A stretch of DNA of 64,000 bases from Phycisphaerales bacterium (lineage in GTDB: Bacteria; Planctomycetota; Phycisphaerae; UBA1845; Fen-1342). Below the pieces are notes generated by a model, which worked only from the letters and a program-made list of their open reading frames with translations, did not search any database and had not been told where the DNA came from. Location: contig JADJXS010000001.1 of NCBI GenBank assembly GCA_016710275.1, positions 3,968,001 to 4,032,000 of the forward strand. Direction: 5' to 3'. A program made the position numbers and the translations under genes. The number at the start of each line of letters is the position of its first letter. The first letter of the stretch is position 1. Below, piece after piece: positions 8,122 through 16,678 of this stretch.

Positions 8122-10758
8122 GTGATCAACCTGCCGGCCGTGCTTCAGCAGACCCGTGCATCCGGGGTGCGCCATGCGCGCCGCCGGCCGTGGCGCTACC
8201 TGCTCTCCGCGGCGTCGATCGCTCTGGCCGTTGCACTGTTCGTCTCCATGCGCATCACGCAGGTCAGCGTGGTGGCCACCTTCCGGGCCAATCTCGCCGC
8301 ACTGGCCGGCAACGCAACACACGTCGTCACCGCCCGCACCCGCCTCGATGAGTCCGTGCTTCACGCGCTGGAGCAACTCGACCTGCACCCCGCCTTCCAA
8401 GCCGACGCCCGCCTGCCGGAGCCGAACAGTGCGAGCACGACGGGGCGAGCCGTCGGCCTGCTCGCCGCACCGCTCGTGCAGGGCAGCGCCACGCTGCCGG
8501 ATGCCGGCGTGGCCGTCACCATCCTCGGGATTGATCCGCTCCGCGATGCCCGCCTGCGCCGCTACAACGCGGCCGACGCCGCCGAGCTGGACCTCTCGAC
8601 CCTGCTGCGCAGCCGCGACGTGCTGATCCTGACGCAATCCCTGTCGGAGCGCTTGCAGGCGCGGCCGGGAGCGGCGCTGCGCGTCTCCACCCCCGCCGGC
8701 GTGCAGACGATGAGCGTTGCCGGCGTCCTGCGAAATGACGGCGCGGCGGCGGCGCTGGGCGGGAACATCCTCTTCATGCCGATCGGCGCTGCGCAGCGGC
8801 TGCTCGGCATGGAGGGACGCTACTCGAGAATCGAGCTGGTGCTCGATACCGGAAAATCGCCCCCAAGCGGATCGTCGCTCGAATCGCGCGTCGCGGCGGC
8901 CTTGCCCGCGGGCTACACCCTCTCGCCGGCCGCCCAGAGCGACGCCACCTTCGACGCGCTCTTCGTGCAATTCCAGGTCATGCTGATCTGCATCACGGCG
9001 CTGGCCGCATTGATCGGCGTCTTCATCGTCTACAACTCGATGGCGCTGGCGGTCGTGCAGCGCGCCCGCGAGATCGGCACCTTTCGCGCTCTCGGCGCGC
9101 ACCGCCGCGAAATCCTGATGGCCATCCTGCTCGAAGCGGCGCTGCTCGGGCTGATCGCCTCGGCCGCCGGCCTGGCGATCGGCGTCGGCATGGCAAGCTG
9201 GGCGCTGCGCAGCGCGGGCGAATCGCTGAGCATCATCGTCAACCTCGGCCCGCCGCTGCGCGTCATTCCCGCGGACGTATTCTGGCTCGCGCCGCTGGTC
9301 GGCGTTGCTGCGTCGATGCTCGGGGCGCTGGCCCCCGCCCGCACCGCCGCCGCGCAACCGCCGGTGCTGGCGATGAAGCCCGGCGCCGTCGAAGCCCTGA
9401 TGCACGCCCGCACGATGTACTGGTTCATCGCCGGCGCGCTGATCGTGCCGATCGGGCTGGTGCTGGTCGGTCGCCCGGGCGTCGGCTGGGCGCTGCGAAT
9501 CGGCGGCGTGGTGGCCGCGTTCCTCGGCGTCGGAATGGCCGGGCCGCAACTGATCAAGTGGCTGGCGGCGCCGGCGCGTGCCGCCGCGCGGCGCGCGCTG
9601 CGCCTGCCGGGCGTTCTGGCACTGGACAGCATCGTGAAATTCCCCACCCGCACGTCATTGACGCTGGTGGCGCTCGGCGGCTCCCTCTCGATCATCGTGG
9701 CGATGGCCGGGCTGGTCCGATCGCTTGAAGGCTCCATCCGCCAATGGCTCGAAGAGACGCTGCCCTTCGACCTGGCCGTGAACGGCCAACCCCACGGCGG
9801 ATCCCCCTACAACACCGGCGGCGAATATCCACCCGAGCTGCTCGACGAGCTGCGCCGCGACCCGGCAGTCGAAATCGCCTATGGCGTGCGCACGCGCCAG
9901 ACGCTCTTCGGCGATGAGCGGGTCATGATCGTCGCGGTGGACTTCGCCGAATTCGAGCAGGTGCGCGCGGCGCGCGGCGCCACCCAACCGTGGCTGCCGC
10001 CCGGGCCTCTGGTCGCGGGCGAGGTGGCCATCTCTGAAAACTTCTCCACCCTGCACAGCGTCGCGGTCGGGGACAGCGTCACCCTCGACGCCGCAGGCGG
10101 GCCGCGCGCGTTTCGCGTCGCCGCCATCCGCCCCGACTACACCTGGTTCCGCGGAACCGTGCTGATGGACCGCCGCACCTATGTCGAGGCGTTCGACGAT
10201 CCGCTCCTCTCCTACATGGACATGCGCCTGCGCACCGGCACAAACATCGAGTCCACGCGGGCGCGGCTGACCGAATCCCTCTCCGCCCGATTCCCCGCAT
10301 TCCTCTATCGCGCCGACGAAACCAAGGCCTTCGCCCTGGCCCTGATCGGCGACTGGTTCAAGCTCGCCAACCTGCAACTCCTGCTCGCCGTCTTCATCGG
10401 CGGCGTCGGCGTCGCCAACTGCCTGCTGATCTCGCTGCTTTCCCAGTCGCGCCAGATCGGCCTGCTGCGCGCCATCGGCGCAACACCCGCACAAATCCGC
10501 TCCATGCTGCTCACCGAGGCGGCATTCCTCGGTGCGGCCGGCGGCCTCCTGGGCGGAGTGCTCGGAATCGCCACCATCGGCCTGGTGGTCATGCCGCTGG
10601 CCATCCGCGCCGCCGGCTTCGTGCTGCCATTGGTGGTGCCGACCGACGCTCTGCTCATCGCGGCCGCCGCGGGCGTCGTCATCTCACTGGCCGCGGCACT
10701 GTTGCCGCTGGGCGCCGCCCGACGCATCGACGTCGTCGCGGCCATCGGCTACGAGTGA
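8122..10758 (+). CDS. ABC transporter permease, FtsX/MacB type, duplicated core
   Basis: A permease of about 878 residues with two FtsX-like units. After an N-terminal membrane segment (YLLSAASIALAVALFVSM) comes a periplasmic domain, a first three-helix FtsX block around AVVQRAREIGTFRALGAHRR, further membrane segments, a second periplasmic domain, and a final FtsX block with SQSRQIGLLRAIGATPAQIR. The paired '[EQ]IG.[FL]RA[LI]GA' motifs are the coupling helices that meet an ATPase. Such permeases work in mechanotransmission, lipoprotein release or efflux. The cognate ATPase is not adjacent. An ORF from ATG 8011 adds 37 residues that look non-coding, so I prefer GTG 8122, with a GGAG about 13 bases upstream; this start is uncertain. 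Confidence 0.83.
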   Translation: MINLPAVLQQTRASGVRHARRRPWRYLLSAASIALAVALFVSMRITQVSVVATFRANLAALAGNATHVVTARTRLDESVLHALEQLDLHPAFQADARLPEPNSASTTGRAVGLLAAPLVQGSATLPDAGVAVTILGIDPLRDARLRRYNAADAAELDLSTLLRSRDVLILTQSLSERLQARPGAALRVSTPAGVQTMSVAGVLRNDGAAAALGGNILFMPIGAAQRLLGMEGRYSRIELVLDTGKSPPSGSSLESRVAAALPAGYTLSPAAQSDATFDALFVQFQVMLICITALAALIGVFIVYNSMALAVVQRAREIGTFRALGAHRREILMAILLEAALLGLIASAAGLAIGVGMASWALRSAGESLSIIVNLGPPLRVIPADVFWLAPLVGVAASMLGALAPARTAAAQPPVLAMKPGAVEALMHARTMYWFIAGALIVPIGLVLVGRPGVGWALRIGGVVAAFLGVGMAGPQLIKWLAAPARAAARRALRLPGVLALDSIVKFPTRTSLTLVALGGSLSIIVAMAGLVRSLEGSIRQWLEETLPFDLAVNGQPHGGSPYNTGGEYPPELLDELRRDPAVEIAYGVRTRQTLFGDERVMIVAVDFAEFEQVRAARGATQPWLPPGPLVAGEVAISENFSTLHSVAVGDSVTLDAAGGPRAFRVAAIRPDYTWFRGTVLMDRRTYVEAFDDPLLSYMDMRLRTGTNIESTRARLTESLSARFPAFLYRADETKAFALALIGDWFKLANLQLLLAVFIGGVGVANCLLISLLSQSRQIGLLRAIGATPAQIRSMLLTEAAFLGAAGGLLGGVLGIATIGLVVMPLAIRAAGFVLPLVVPTDALLIAAAAGVVISLAAALLPLGAARRIDVVAAIGYE

Positions 10759-10774
10759 TCGCAACCAGCGCGGC

Positions 10775-11458
10775 TCAGGCGAGCGTGACTCGAAACATGC
10801 GAGCCGAGATCGGCGGGCCGTCGGCCGGCTCGATCCGCTCCTGCCAGCCCTCCACCCGCAATCCGGCCCGCTCGGCCGCCTGCGGAAAGCCGTCGGCCGG
10901 CCGGCGGTTCGCGTCGCAGAAAATCGCCGCCCCGCCCGGAGCCAGGTGCCCCCGCACGAACGCCGCAATCGGGTCCAGCAGCCGCGTCTCGTACAGCACC
11001 TCGGCCGCCAGAATGCAGCGCGGCATCAGGTCAGGATAACTCCGCCGCCAGTCCACCACGCGCGTCTCGACCGCCAACCCGTTGCATTCGGCGCTCGTTC
11101 GCGCGAATTCGAGCGAATCCGCGTCATAATCCGACAGAACGACGCGCCTCCCGCGCGCCGCCGCCACCAGCCCCACCAGCCCCAGCCCGCATCCAACCTC
11201 CAGCACCGGCGATTCACTGTCAGCCGCTTCGGCATCCGGCCAGGCCGCCACGCGCTCCGCCAGCACCCGCGCCGCCGGCCAGAACTCCGCCCAATAGGGC
11301 ATGTACTCATCCTGCGCGAAGCGCTCCACCACGCGCGGATCGTCGATCAGCGACTCGAAGTTGGCCGGTCCGACCAGCTCATACACCCGCTCCCCCACCC
11401 GCACGCGCCGTCGCAGCACGGGGAATCCGCGAATGGTCTGATCCGGCGAAGCGCTCAT
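10775..11458 (-). CDS. Class I SAM-dependent methyltransferase (lysine methyltransferase-like)
   Basis: A 227-residue methyltransferase of the methyltransferase-16 type. Motif I is PVLEVGCGLGLVGLVAA, followed by the acidic residue in VVLSDYDADSLEFAR; the motif with ILAAEVLYE and the PYWAEFWPAARVLAERV segment near residue 55 are typical of protein N-lysine methyltransferases such as the ETFB methyltransferase group. It therefore probably methylates a protein side chain, but the substrate is not evident. It is convergent with the ABC permease gene (16 bases between stops) and divergent from the GNAT gene. Confidence 0.75.
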   Translation of the reverse strand: MSASPDQTIRGFPVLRRRVRVGERVYELVGPANFESLIDDPRVVERFAQDEYMPYWAEFWPAARVLAERVAAWPDAEAADSESPVLEVGCGLGLVGLVAAARGRRVVLSDYDADSLEFARTSAECNGLAVETRVVDWRRSYPDLMPRCILAAEVLYETRLLDPIAAFVRGHLAPGGAAIFCDANRRPADGFPQAAERAGLRVEGWQERIEPADGPPISARMFRVTLA

Positions 11459-11493
11459 GCGCGGTCATGGTCCTACGGGGTGGTGCTTGTCGA

Positions 11494-11521
11494 TTCTGAA
11501 ACAGTCTCGGCGTGCTATGAT
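11494..11521 (+). promoter_or_regulatory. Possible sigma-70-type promoter of the GNAT gene
   Basis: TATGAT at 11516-11521 lies 24 bases before the ATG at 11546, with a weak -35-like TTCTGA at 11494-11499 (16-base spacer). Similar TACAAT/TATACT/TATGAT hexamers occur just before several other starts in the window. Confidence 0.3.
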
Positions 11522-11545
11522 AGCGGCCGGGGTGCGGCACGAACG

Positions 11546-12139
11546 ATGGAATCGCCGATGGCGGTGCGACCAGTACGCAGCACGGATCCGCGCGTCCCGG
11601 GCGCACCGCCCGCGCTGGCGCTGCGCCTGCGGCCCTTCGAACCCGCCGACGCCGAAGTCATCGCAAGTTGGGCCGATTCGGCGGGCGAGGCCTACTGGCT
11701 CGCGCCGCGCACCGCACCGCCCCTGACCGCTGAGAAGGTCCGCGACTGGGGCCGCAACGGCCGTCAACAGTGGATCCTCTGCGAGCGCGGCGGCGGGGCG
11801 CTATTGGCCTACGGCGAGTTGAACCTGCTCAACGCGTCGCGCCACAGCTTCTGGCTCGGGCACCTCGTCGTCGATCCGCAGCGGCGCGGAACCGGCCTGG
11901 GCACGGAAATCACGCGTCGATTGCTGGATCGCGCCTTTGTCCATTGCGCCGCGATGAGCGTCACGCTGGTCGTTTTCCCCGCCAACCGTTCCGCAATCCG
12001 GGCCTACCAGGCCGCGGGAATGTGCGCCGACGGCTTCGAGGAGCATCACTTCGACGCCTACGGGCGGACGGAGCGCCTGGCCCGCTTCTCCATCAACGCC
12101 GCACAATGGCGACGCGACGCCGCGTGCCGCTGCTCTTGA
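11546..12139 (+). CDS. GNAT family N-acetyltransferase
   Basis: A 197-residue acetyltransferase of the GNAT superfamily. LRLRPFEPADAEVIASWAD at the N-terminus is the usual first strand and helix. The acetyl-CoA-binding motif A is HLVVDPQRRGTGLGTEITRRL, with the Q/R-x-x-G-x-G/A signature as RRGTGLG. FPANRSAIRAYQAAGM is motif B, seen in RimJ/RimL-like proteins. The substrate is unknown. ATG 11546 and ATG 11558 are both possible starts. A TATGAT at 11516-11521 may be the -10 box. The stop codon lies inside a palindrome at 12130-12143 that recurs at 17.9 kb. Confidence 0.82.
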   Translation: MESPMAVRPVRSTDPRVPGAPPALALRLRPFEPADAEVIASWADSAGEAYWLAPRTAPPLTAEKVRDWGRNGRQQWILCERGGGALLAYGELNLLNASRHSFWLGHLVVDPQRRGTGLGTEITRRLLDRAFVHCAAMSVTLVVFPANRSAIRAYQAAGMCADGFEEHHFDAYGRTERLARFSINAAQWRRDAACRCS

Positions 12140-12147
12140 GCAGTGCA
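12130..12147. repeat. Palindromic repeat shared with 17.9 kb
   Basis: CTGCTCTTGAGCAG is a perfect 14-base palindrome followed by TGCA. It spans the stop codon of the GNAT gene. The same 18 bases occur at 17900-17917. It could act as a terminator stem or be a small dispersed element. The remaining 200 bases up to the convergent gene contain no further gene. Confidence 0.6.
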
Positions 12148-12349
12148 GCCCTTTCAGTCGCGCCCGAATCCGCATCGCCGCGCCACACGCGAACCGGCAC
12201 CCGGCGCGTCGACGAATTCCGAACGGCTGTTTCACTCCAACCGCCCACCAGCCTTCAATGCTCTCGATGAGTCATGCGAACGTCCCGCGCCGAGCAGCAC
12301 TCGACGCGGGACGCGCGGGTCATCAGTCCGTCGAACGGTGATTCGGCGA

Positions 12350-14167
12350 TCAGTTGCCGAGCACCATCGCCACAAACGGATCAATGTCGAAGTTGTTCAG
12401 TCCGTTCAGCCCGTTGATGTCGCCGTTGAGCGGATCACAACCGGGGAACGTCGAGGCGTACTGCGCCGGGTTCAACAACGCCATCAGGAACGGATCGATG
12501 TCGAAGTTGTTGACCAGGCCGTCGCAGTTCATGTCGCCCTTGAGCCAGCCCGGTGCATGAACCATCGCGTTGACGGAATCCGGTGAGCCGGGCTTGAACA
12601 GCGTCTGACGCGAGAGAACCAGCCGCGGCGGACGATTGGCCGTGAACCAGAAGTTGTACATCGTGCCCCAGCGCAGCGCACTGGTGTTCACGTTGTCGTC
12701 AAAGGTCTCCGGCGTTTCCCAGGCCACCTCGCCCGCATTGGCCAGCTTGGCCCAGTCCGCGTTGCTGTAAATCTCACCGGAGTGATAGTCCGGCGAATGG
12801 AAATCCTGGCTGTGGGTCTGCGTCAGCGGCGTCAGCGGCACATACAGCCCGCCGATCGAGCGATCCGAGTTCAGATTCTCAATCGCGTAGTCATAGCGCC
12901 ACTCGCCGTTGCCCAGCGGCGTCGCCTTGCTCGCCACGAAGAAGCGCCCCTCGCCCGGGATGTCCACCGTCTCAATCCGCACGGTGTTGTCCGCCACGTT
13001 CAGGCCGTTGCCGTGCGTCTGCCACGCGAAAATCGCCGGCACGCCGTACTGCGTCGTGTCCGCCACCGGCAGAGCGAAGTTGGTCCCGAGCGTCACGCGC
13101 CGATACGACGCATTGTTGTTCATGTTCGCCGGGTTCTCATCCTGGCAGACGAAATTGCCCTCGATGAAGTACAGCGCACCGGGGAAGGTCGTCGCATTCA
13201 TGTCCGCCTCGGCGATCTGCAGGCGCTTGAAGATCGCGTCGCCCGTCGCCGTGCTGTAGCTGAAGTGCTGTCGCGTGAAGGCATTCACGCTGCTGCGCGG
13301 CGCCAGGCGCGTCTGCCCGGAGTTGTAGCTGGCGCTGTACACGTCGCGGCAGCCCGCCCGCAGATGCCCGCTGGGGCCGCTTCCGCACGTCACGCCCTCG
13401 GGACAGCCGGTCCCGTTGGCCACGCAGCAGGCCCGCTTGCAGAAGCCCAGCCCGATCTGCATCAACCGCCCGTTGTGCAGGCGGAAGGCGTTCATCGCCA
13501 GGCTCGGCGTCCCGTTGCTCTGCCACAGAAACGCCGTGTCTCCCATGTTGCAGGTCCAGCCGCCGAAGGCATAGGCGCGCTTGCCGCCGATACCGGTGGT
13601 CGTGGTCTGATAGGTGTCCTGCATGTTGCTCAGCAGGATGTCCGGGCCGCTGTTCAACCCGCCCACCGGCGCATCCGGATACACCGGCGTCTCGGTCGAG
13701 TCGTAGGTGTCCAGCGTCTTGACGAAGATCGAGTAGTTTCCGCCCGTGCCCAGCTTGTCCTGAAGCTGAATGAAATAGAACTGGTTCTTCTCCACCGGGG
13801 CGAACAACTGCGACCGACCGTCGCCGTCGCAGCCGTCATCGTCACTGATGAGCTGCATCCCCTCGACCGGCTCCGCCGTCCAGACCGTCAGCACCGTGTC
13901 AAAGTCCGAGCCGCACGCCTCGATCAGCACCAGCCCCGAATGGTTCGACGGATAGGCCAGCCAGACCGAACCCGCGTCCTGCTTCGGGTCGCCGGTGAAA
14001 CGCTCGGCCGCGGCGCTGGGCGCCAGCTTGCCCGCATACACGCCGTCAAAGGCGATCGGCGCTTCGTCCCATTGCGTGCTCGCCACGGCCGCAGCCAGCG
14101 CGCTGCCGGTCACGCCGGCAGCCGCAAGCAATCCAAGACCCCGGGTCCACATCCGCGCAGATTTCAT
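12350..14167 (-). CDS. Secreted protein with PPC-like domain and C-terminal dockerin-like segments
   Basis: A secreted protein of about 605 residues with a signal peptide (RGLGLLAAAGVTGSALAAA). Residues from the mature end to about 150 resemble a bacterial pre-peptidase C-terminal (PPC) domain: ACGSDFDTVLTVW, then SDDDGCDGDGRSQLFAP and GGNYSIFV. The middle has a Cys-rich patch (CKRACCVANGTGC) and no recognised domain. The C-terminus has two EF-hand/dockerin-like repeats, GDMNCDGLVNNFDIDPF and GDINGLNGLNNFDIDPF, of the kind found at the ends of many planctomycete extracellular proteins. AGGAG (complement of 14175-14179) precedes two tandem ATGs; ATG 14167 has the better spacing, ATG 14170 is the alternative. 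Longer N-terminal ORF extensions are not supported. Confidence 0.8.
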   Translation of the reverse strand: MKSARMWTRGLGLLAAAGVTGSALAAAVASTQWDEAPIAFDGVYAGKLAPSAAAERFTGDPKQDAGSVWLAYPSNHSGLVLIEACGSDFDTVLTVWTAEPVEGMQLISDDDGCDGDGRSQLFAPVEKNQFYFIQLQDKLGTGGNYSIFVKTLDTYDSTETPVYPDAPVGGLNSGPDILLSNMQDTYQTTTTGIGGKRAYAFGGWTCNMGDTAFLWQSNGTPSLAMNAFRLHNGRLMQIGLGFCKRACCVANGTGCPEGVTCGSGPSGHLRAGCRDVYSASYNSGQTRLAPRSSVNAFTRQHFSYSTATGDAIFKRLQIAEADMNATTFPGALYFIEGNFVCQDENPANMNNNASYRRVTLGTNFALPVADTTQYGVPAIFAWQTHGNGLNVADNTVRIETVDIPGEGRFFVASKATPLGNGEWRYDYAIENLNSDRSIGGLYVPLTPLTQTHSQDFHSPDYHSGEIYSNADWAKLANAGEVAWETPETFDDNVNTSALRWGTMYNFWFTANRPPRLVLSRQTLFKPGSPDSVNAMVHAPGWLKGDMNCDGLVNNFDIDPFLMALLNPAQYASTFPGCDPLNGDINGLNGLNNFDIDPFVAMVLGN

Positions 14168-14375
14168 CATGCGTCTCCTGGAGTTGATCGGAACGGAGAA
14201 TCCGCCCTCGCGCCTGCCGCAGCTCGGCACCGCCCGGGCGGCCGCACGCGCCGGAATGGCGTGCGACGGCTCACCCCGTCAGGATAACCGGTTCAGACCC
14301 CCGAACCCAGCAAATTCCCCCCGATTCTCACAAGTCGCAGAGGCGCGGCCCTTTCCGCCCTCCACCCAACCTGCA

Positions 14376-15734
14376 TCAGCGGCCCCGCGCCACCAGCCGC
14401 GTCGTCCCCCGGATCGGCGGATCCGTGCTGACCCGGATCACGTCCACCATCACGCGCATCCCCGGCCGAACCCGCTCCAGCGCCAGTCCGGCATCCTCCG
14501 CCGTCGGAACACTGATCCCCCCCAGCGACACCAGGATGTCACCCGGCTCCAGCCCGCCGCGCTCCGCCGGGCTGTTCCGCTCCACCTGCGAGATCATCAG
14601 CCCCAGGTCGGCGGGAAAGTCGCGCTGCCGCCGCAGACGCGCCGGCAGGGCCGTCACTTCCATCCCGAACAGCTCGGCCGCCAGCTTCCGCCCATCCGGC
14701 GGCGGAATCTCCTCGATCACCACCTCCGCCCGAACGGTCTCCTCACCGCGTTGCGCGACCAGCGCGACCCCCGCCCCCGGCCGCTGCTCATTGAGCCGTA
14801 CGTAATAGTCAATTCCGCTGCGGATCGGCTGGCCGTTGAACGACATCAACCGGTCGCCGCTGCGCAGCCCCGCTCGCGCCGCGGGCGAACCCGGCCGCAC
14901 GGCGGCAACCCGCGGCTCCCCCCCCTCCACGTCCAGCCCGAAGCGCACCCGGGCGCGCCGCTCCACGTCCAGCATCACCGGCAGCAGCTCCCACAGCCGC
15001 GCAACGGGAATGGCGAAGCCGATGTTCTGCGCGTCGCCGCGGATCGCCGTGTTGATGCCGATCAGTTCGGCGTGAAGGTTCAGCAGCGGCCCGCCCGAAT
15101 TGCCCGGGTTGATCGAGGCGTCCGTCTGGATCAGGCCGGAATAGGTCAGGCCCGCGTTGAAGCGCACTTCGCGGTCGATCGCGCTGACGATGCCGGTCGT
15201 GACCGTGTGATTCAGTCCGAGCGGGTTGCCGATGGCGACCACCGTCTCCCCGATCAGGATGTCGCCGGGACGAGCCAGCACAGCGGGAGTACACCCGCCT
15301 CCCTCAATTCGCAGCACGGCCAGGTCATGATCGGAGTCCACCGCCACGATCCGGGCCGGGCGCGCGGAGCCGTCGGCGAAGGTCACGCGCACGTCGGTGG
15401 CCTGCGCCACAACGTGGGCATTCGTCACGACATAGCCCGCTTCGTGGATCACTGCGCCCGAGCCGACGCTGGTGACGGCGTCGCCCCCGCGCGGGGCGCC
15501 GAAGTTGAACACGTCGTCAAAGGGGGAGGCGAACGAGGGGCGATAACGATACTGCACCCGCCGCGACGTGCTGATGTTCACTACGCTGCCGCGGGCGCGC
15601 TCAAAAACCTCGACCACCGGCGTACGGCGGCGATCCTCGGCCGCGCCGCCGCCGACCGGATTCTGCGCGGCCGCCGGCGCGGCCATCGTCAGCCCGCACA
15701 GCACGACCAGCAGCGCCGGACCGTGCAGCCGCAT
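14376..15734 (-). CDS. Periplasmic serine protease, DegP/HtrA family, two PDZ domains
   Basis: A 452-residue envelope protease. Residues 1-23 are a Sec signal ending in AAAQ. The trypsin-like domain has the complete triad: H107 (VVTNAHVV), D137 (SDHDLAVLRI) and S213 (NPGNSGGPL). Two PDZ domains follow, recognisable from GSPAARAGLRSGDRLMSFNG and NSPAERGGLEPGDILVSLGG. HtrA proteases degrade misfolded envelope proteins and may help as chaperones. The start MRLHGPALL at 15734 is preceded only by a weak GGA. It is divergent from the zinc-ribbon gene across a 210-base gap that should hold both promoters. Confidence 0.9.
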   Translation of the reverse strand: MRLHGPALLVVLCGLTMAAPAAAQNPVGGGAAEDRRRTPVVEVFERARGSVVNISTSRRVQYRYRPSFASPFDDVFNFGAPRGGDAVTSVGSGAVIHEAGYVVTNAHVVAQATDVRVTFADGSARPARIVAVDSDHDLAVLRIEGGGCTPAVLARPGDILIGETVVAIGNPLGLNHTVTTGIVSAIDREVRFNAGLTYSGLIQTDASINPGNSGGPLLNLHAELIGINTAIRGDAQNIGFAIPVARLWELLPVMLDVERRARVRFGLDVEGGEPRVAAVRPGSPAARAGLRSGDRLMSFNGQPIRSGIDYYVRLNEQRPGAGVALVAQRGEETVRAEVVIEEIPPPDGRKLAAELFGMEVTALPARLRRQRDFPADLGLMISQVERNSPAERGGLEPGDILVSLGGISVPTAEDAGLALERVRPGMRVMVDVIRVSTDPPIRGTTRLVARGR

Positions 15735-15944
15735 GGAAATCCGAACCGAAAAAACCGGGAATGCCGTCAAACAACTCTGCACGATGTAGCACACCTCCGC
15801 GGCCGCTGGCGCGATAGCGCCGCCCGCTGAGGCGGACGGTCTGCGCGGCGGAACCCTGTCAGGCACCCGCCTTGCGACGCGCGGCCGGACAGAGGATACT
15901 ATGCGGTTCGCGATGAACGGAAGGCCGGCCCACGGAGACGCTGG

Positions 15945-16676
15945 ATGGGTGCAACGATCCAGGCGCTGCTGGATTTGCAGGAAGTGGAACTTCAGGTCGC
16001 GGACATCCGCCGCCAGGTGGCGTCCCGCGAAAAGCGCGTCGCCGCCCAGCAGGCGCGGGTGCAGGCCGGGCAGAAGGAGCTGGCCGCCCATCGCGATCAG
16101 ACCCGCACGCTGCAGATCGAATTCGACGCGCTGGACCTGGACGTCAAGAGCCGCGACGGCGGGGTGGCCAGGCTCCGGGAGCAGCTCAACACCGTCCGGA
16201 CCAACAAAGAGTATCAGGCCATCCTCGCCGAGATGAACAACGCCCGCGCGGAAATCGCCCGCATCGAGGCCCGCGGCATGGAACTGATGCAGCAGATCGA
16301 AACCCGCAAGACCGAGGCGGACGCCCGCGCAGCCCAGATCGCCGTCGAGGAGACCCGCTTCGCCGAGCTGCGCGGCGAATTGGAACGGGCGCAGCAATCC
16401 TTCTCCGAGCGCCTCGCGCGGCTGACCGCCGAGCGCGACGCCGCCGCCGCCAAGGTCCATCCCGAGGTGCTCAAGCAGTTCAACCGCATCTCGGAGCGCT
16501 ATGACGGCGAGGTCATGGCCCGCGTGTCGCGGCCGAACCCGCGCCGCGACGAGTTCATCTGCGAGGGCTGCAACATGTCCGTCAGCGCCGAGCGCGCCAG
16601 CGCGCTGATGAGCCGCGACGACGTCACCACCTGCGGTCAATGCGGCAGAATCCTGCACTTCGTGCGGGGCGGCTGA
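15945..16676 (+). CDS. Coiled-coil protein with C4 zinc ribbon (CT398-like)
   Basis: A 243-residue cytoplasmic protein. Residues 5-180 are a long alpha-helical hairpin with Glu/Arg/Ala heptads (for example EVELQVADIRRQVASREKR), containing the conserved TVRTNKEYQAILAEM turn. The C-terminus is a zinc ribbon: C-x2-C in ICEGCNMSV and C-x2-C in CGQCGRIL. The family, typified by chlamydial CT398, has been linked to RNA polymerase sigma-54 and type III secretion contacts, but its role is generally undefined. GGAG at 15934-15937 sits seven bases before ATG 15945. The RNase HI gene follows three bases after the stop, a conserved pairing in several bacterial groups. Confidence 0.85.
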   Translation: MGATIQALLDLQEVELQVADIRRQVASREKRVAAQQARVQAGQKELAAHRDQTRTLQIEFDALDLDVKSRDGGVARLREQLNTVRTNKEYQAILAEMNNARAEIARIEARGMELMQQIETRKTEADARAAQIAVEETRFAELRGELERAQQSFSERLARLTAERDAAAAKVHPEVLKQFNRISERYDGEVMARVSRPNPRRDEFICEGCNMSVSAERASALMSRDDVTTCGQCGRILHFVRGG

Positions 16677-16678
16677 TC

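Noticed and set aside
7588..9549. A 653-codon minus-strand ORF over the GT4 and ABC permease genes
   Set aside because: It overlaps two well-supported genes and has a composition of Arg/Gln/His/Gly repeats typical of antisense reading.
12782..14287. A 501-codon plus-strand ORF over the secreted dockerin-like gene
   Set aside because: The minus-strand frame has signal peptide, PPC-like and dockerin-like segments and a ribosome site; the plus-strand frame is its shadow.
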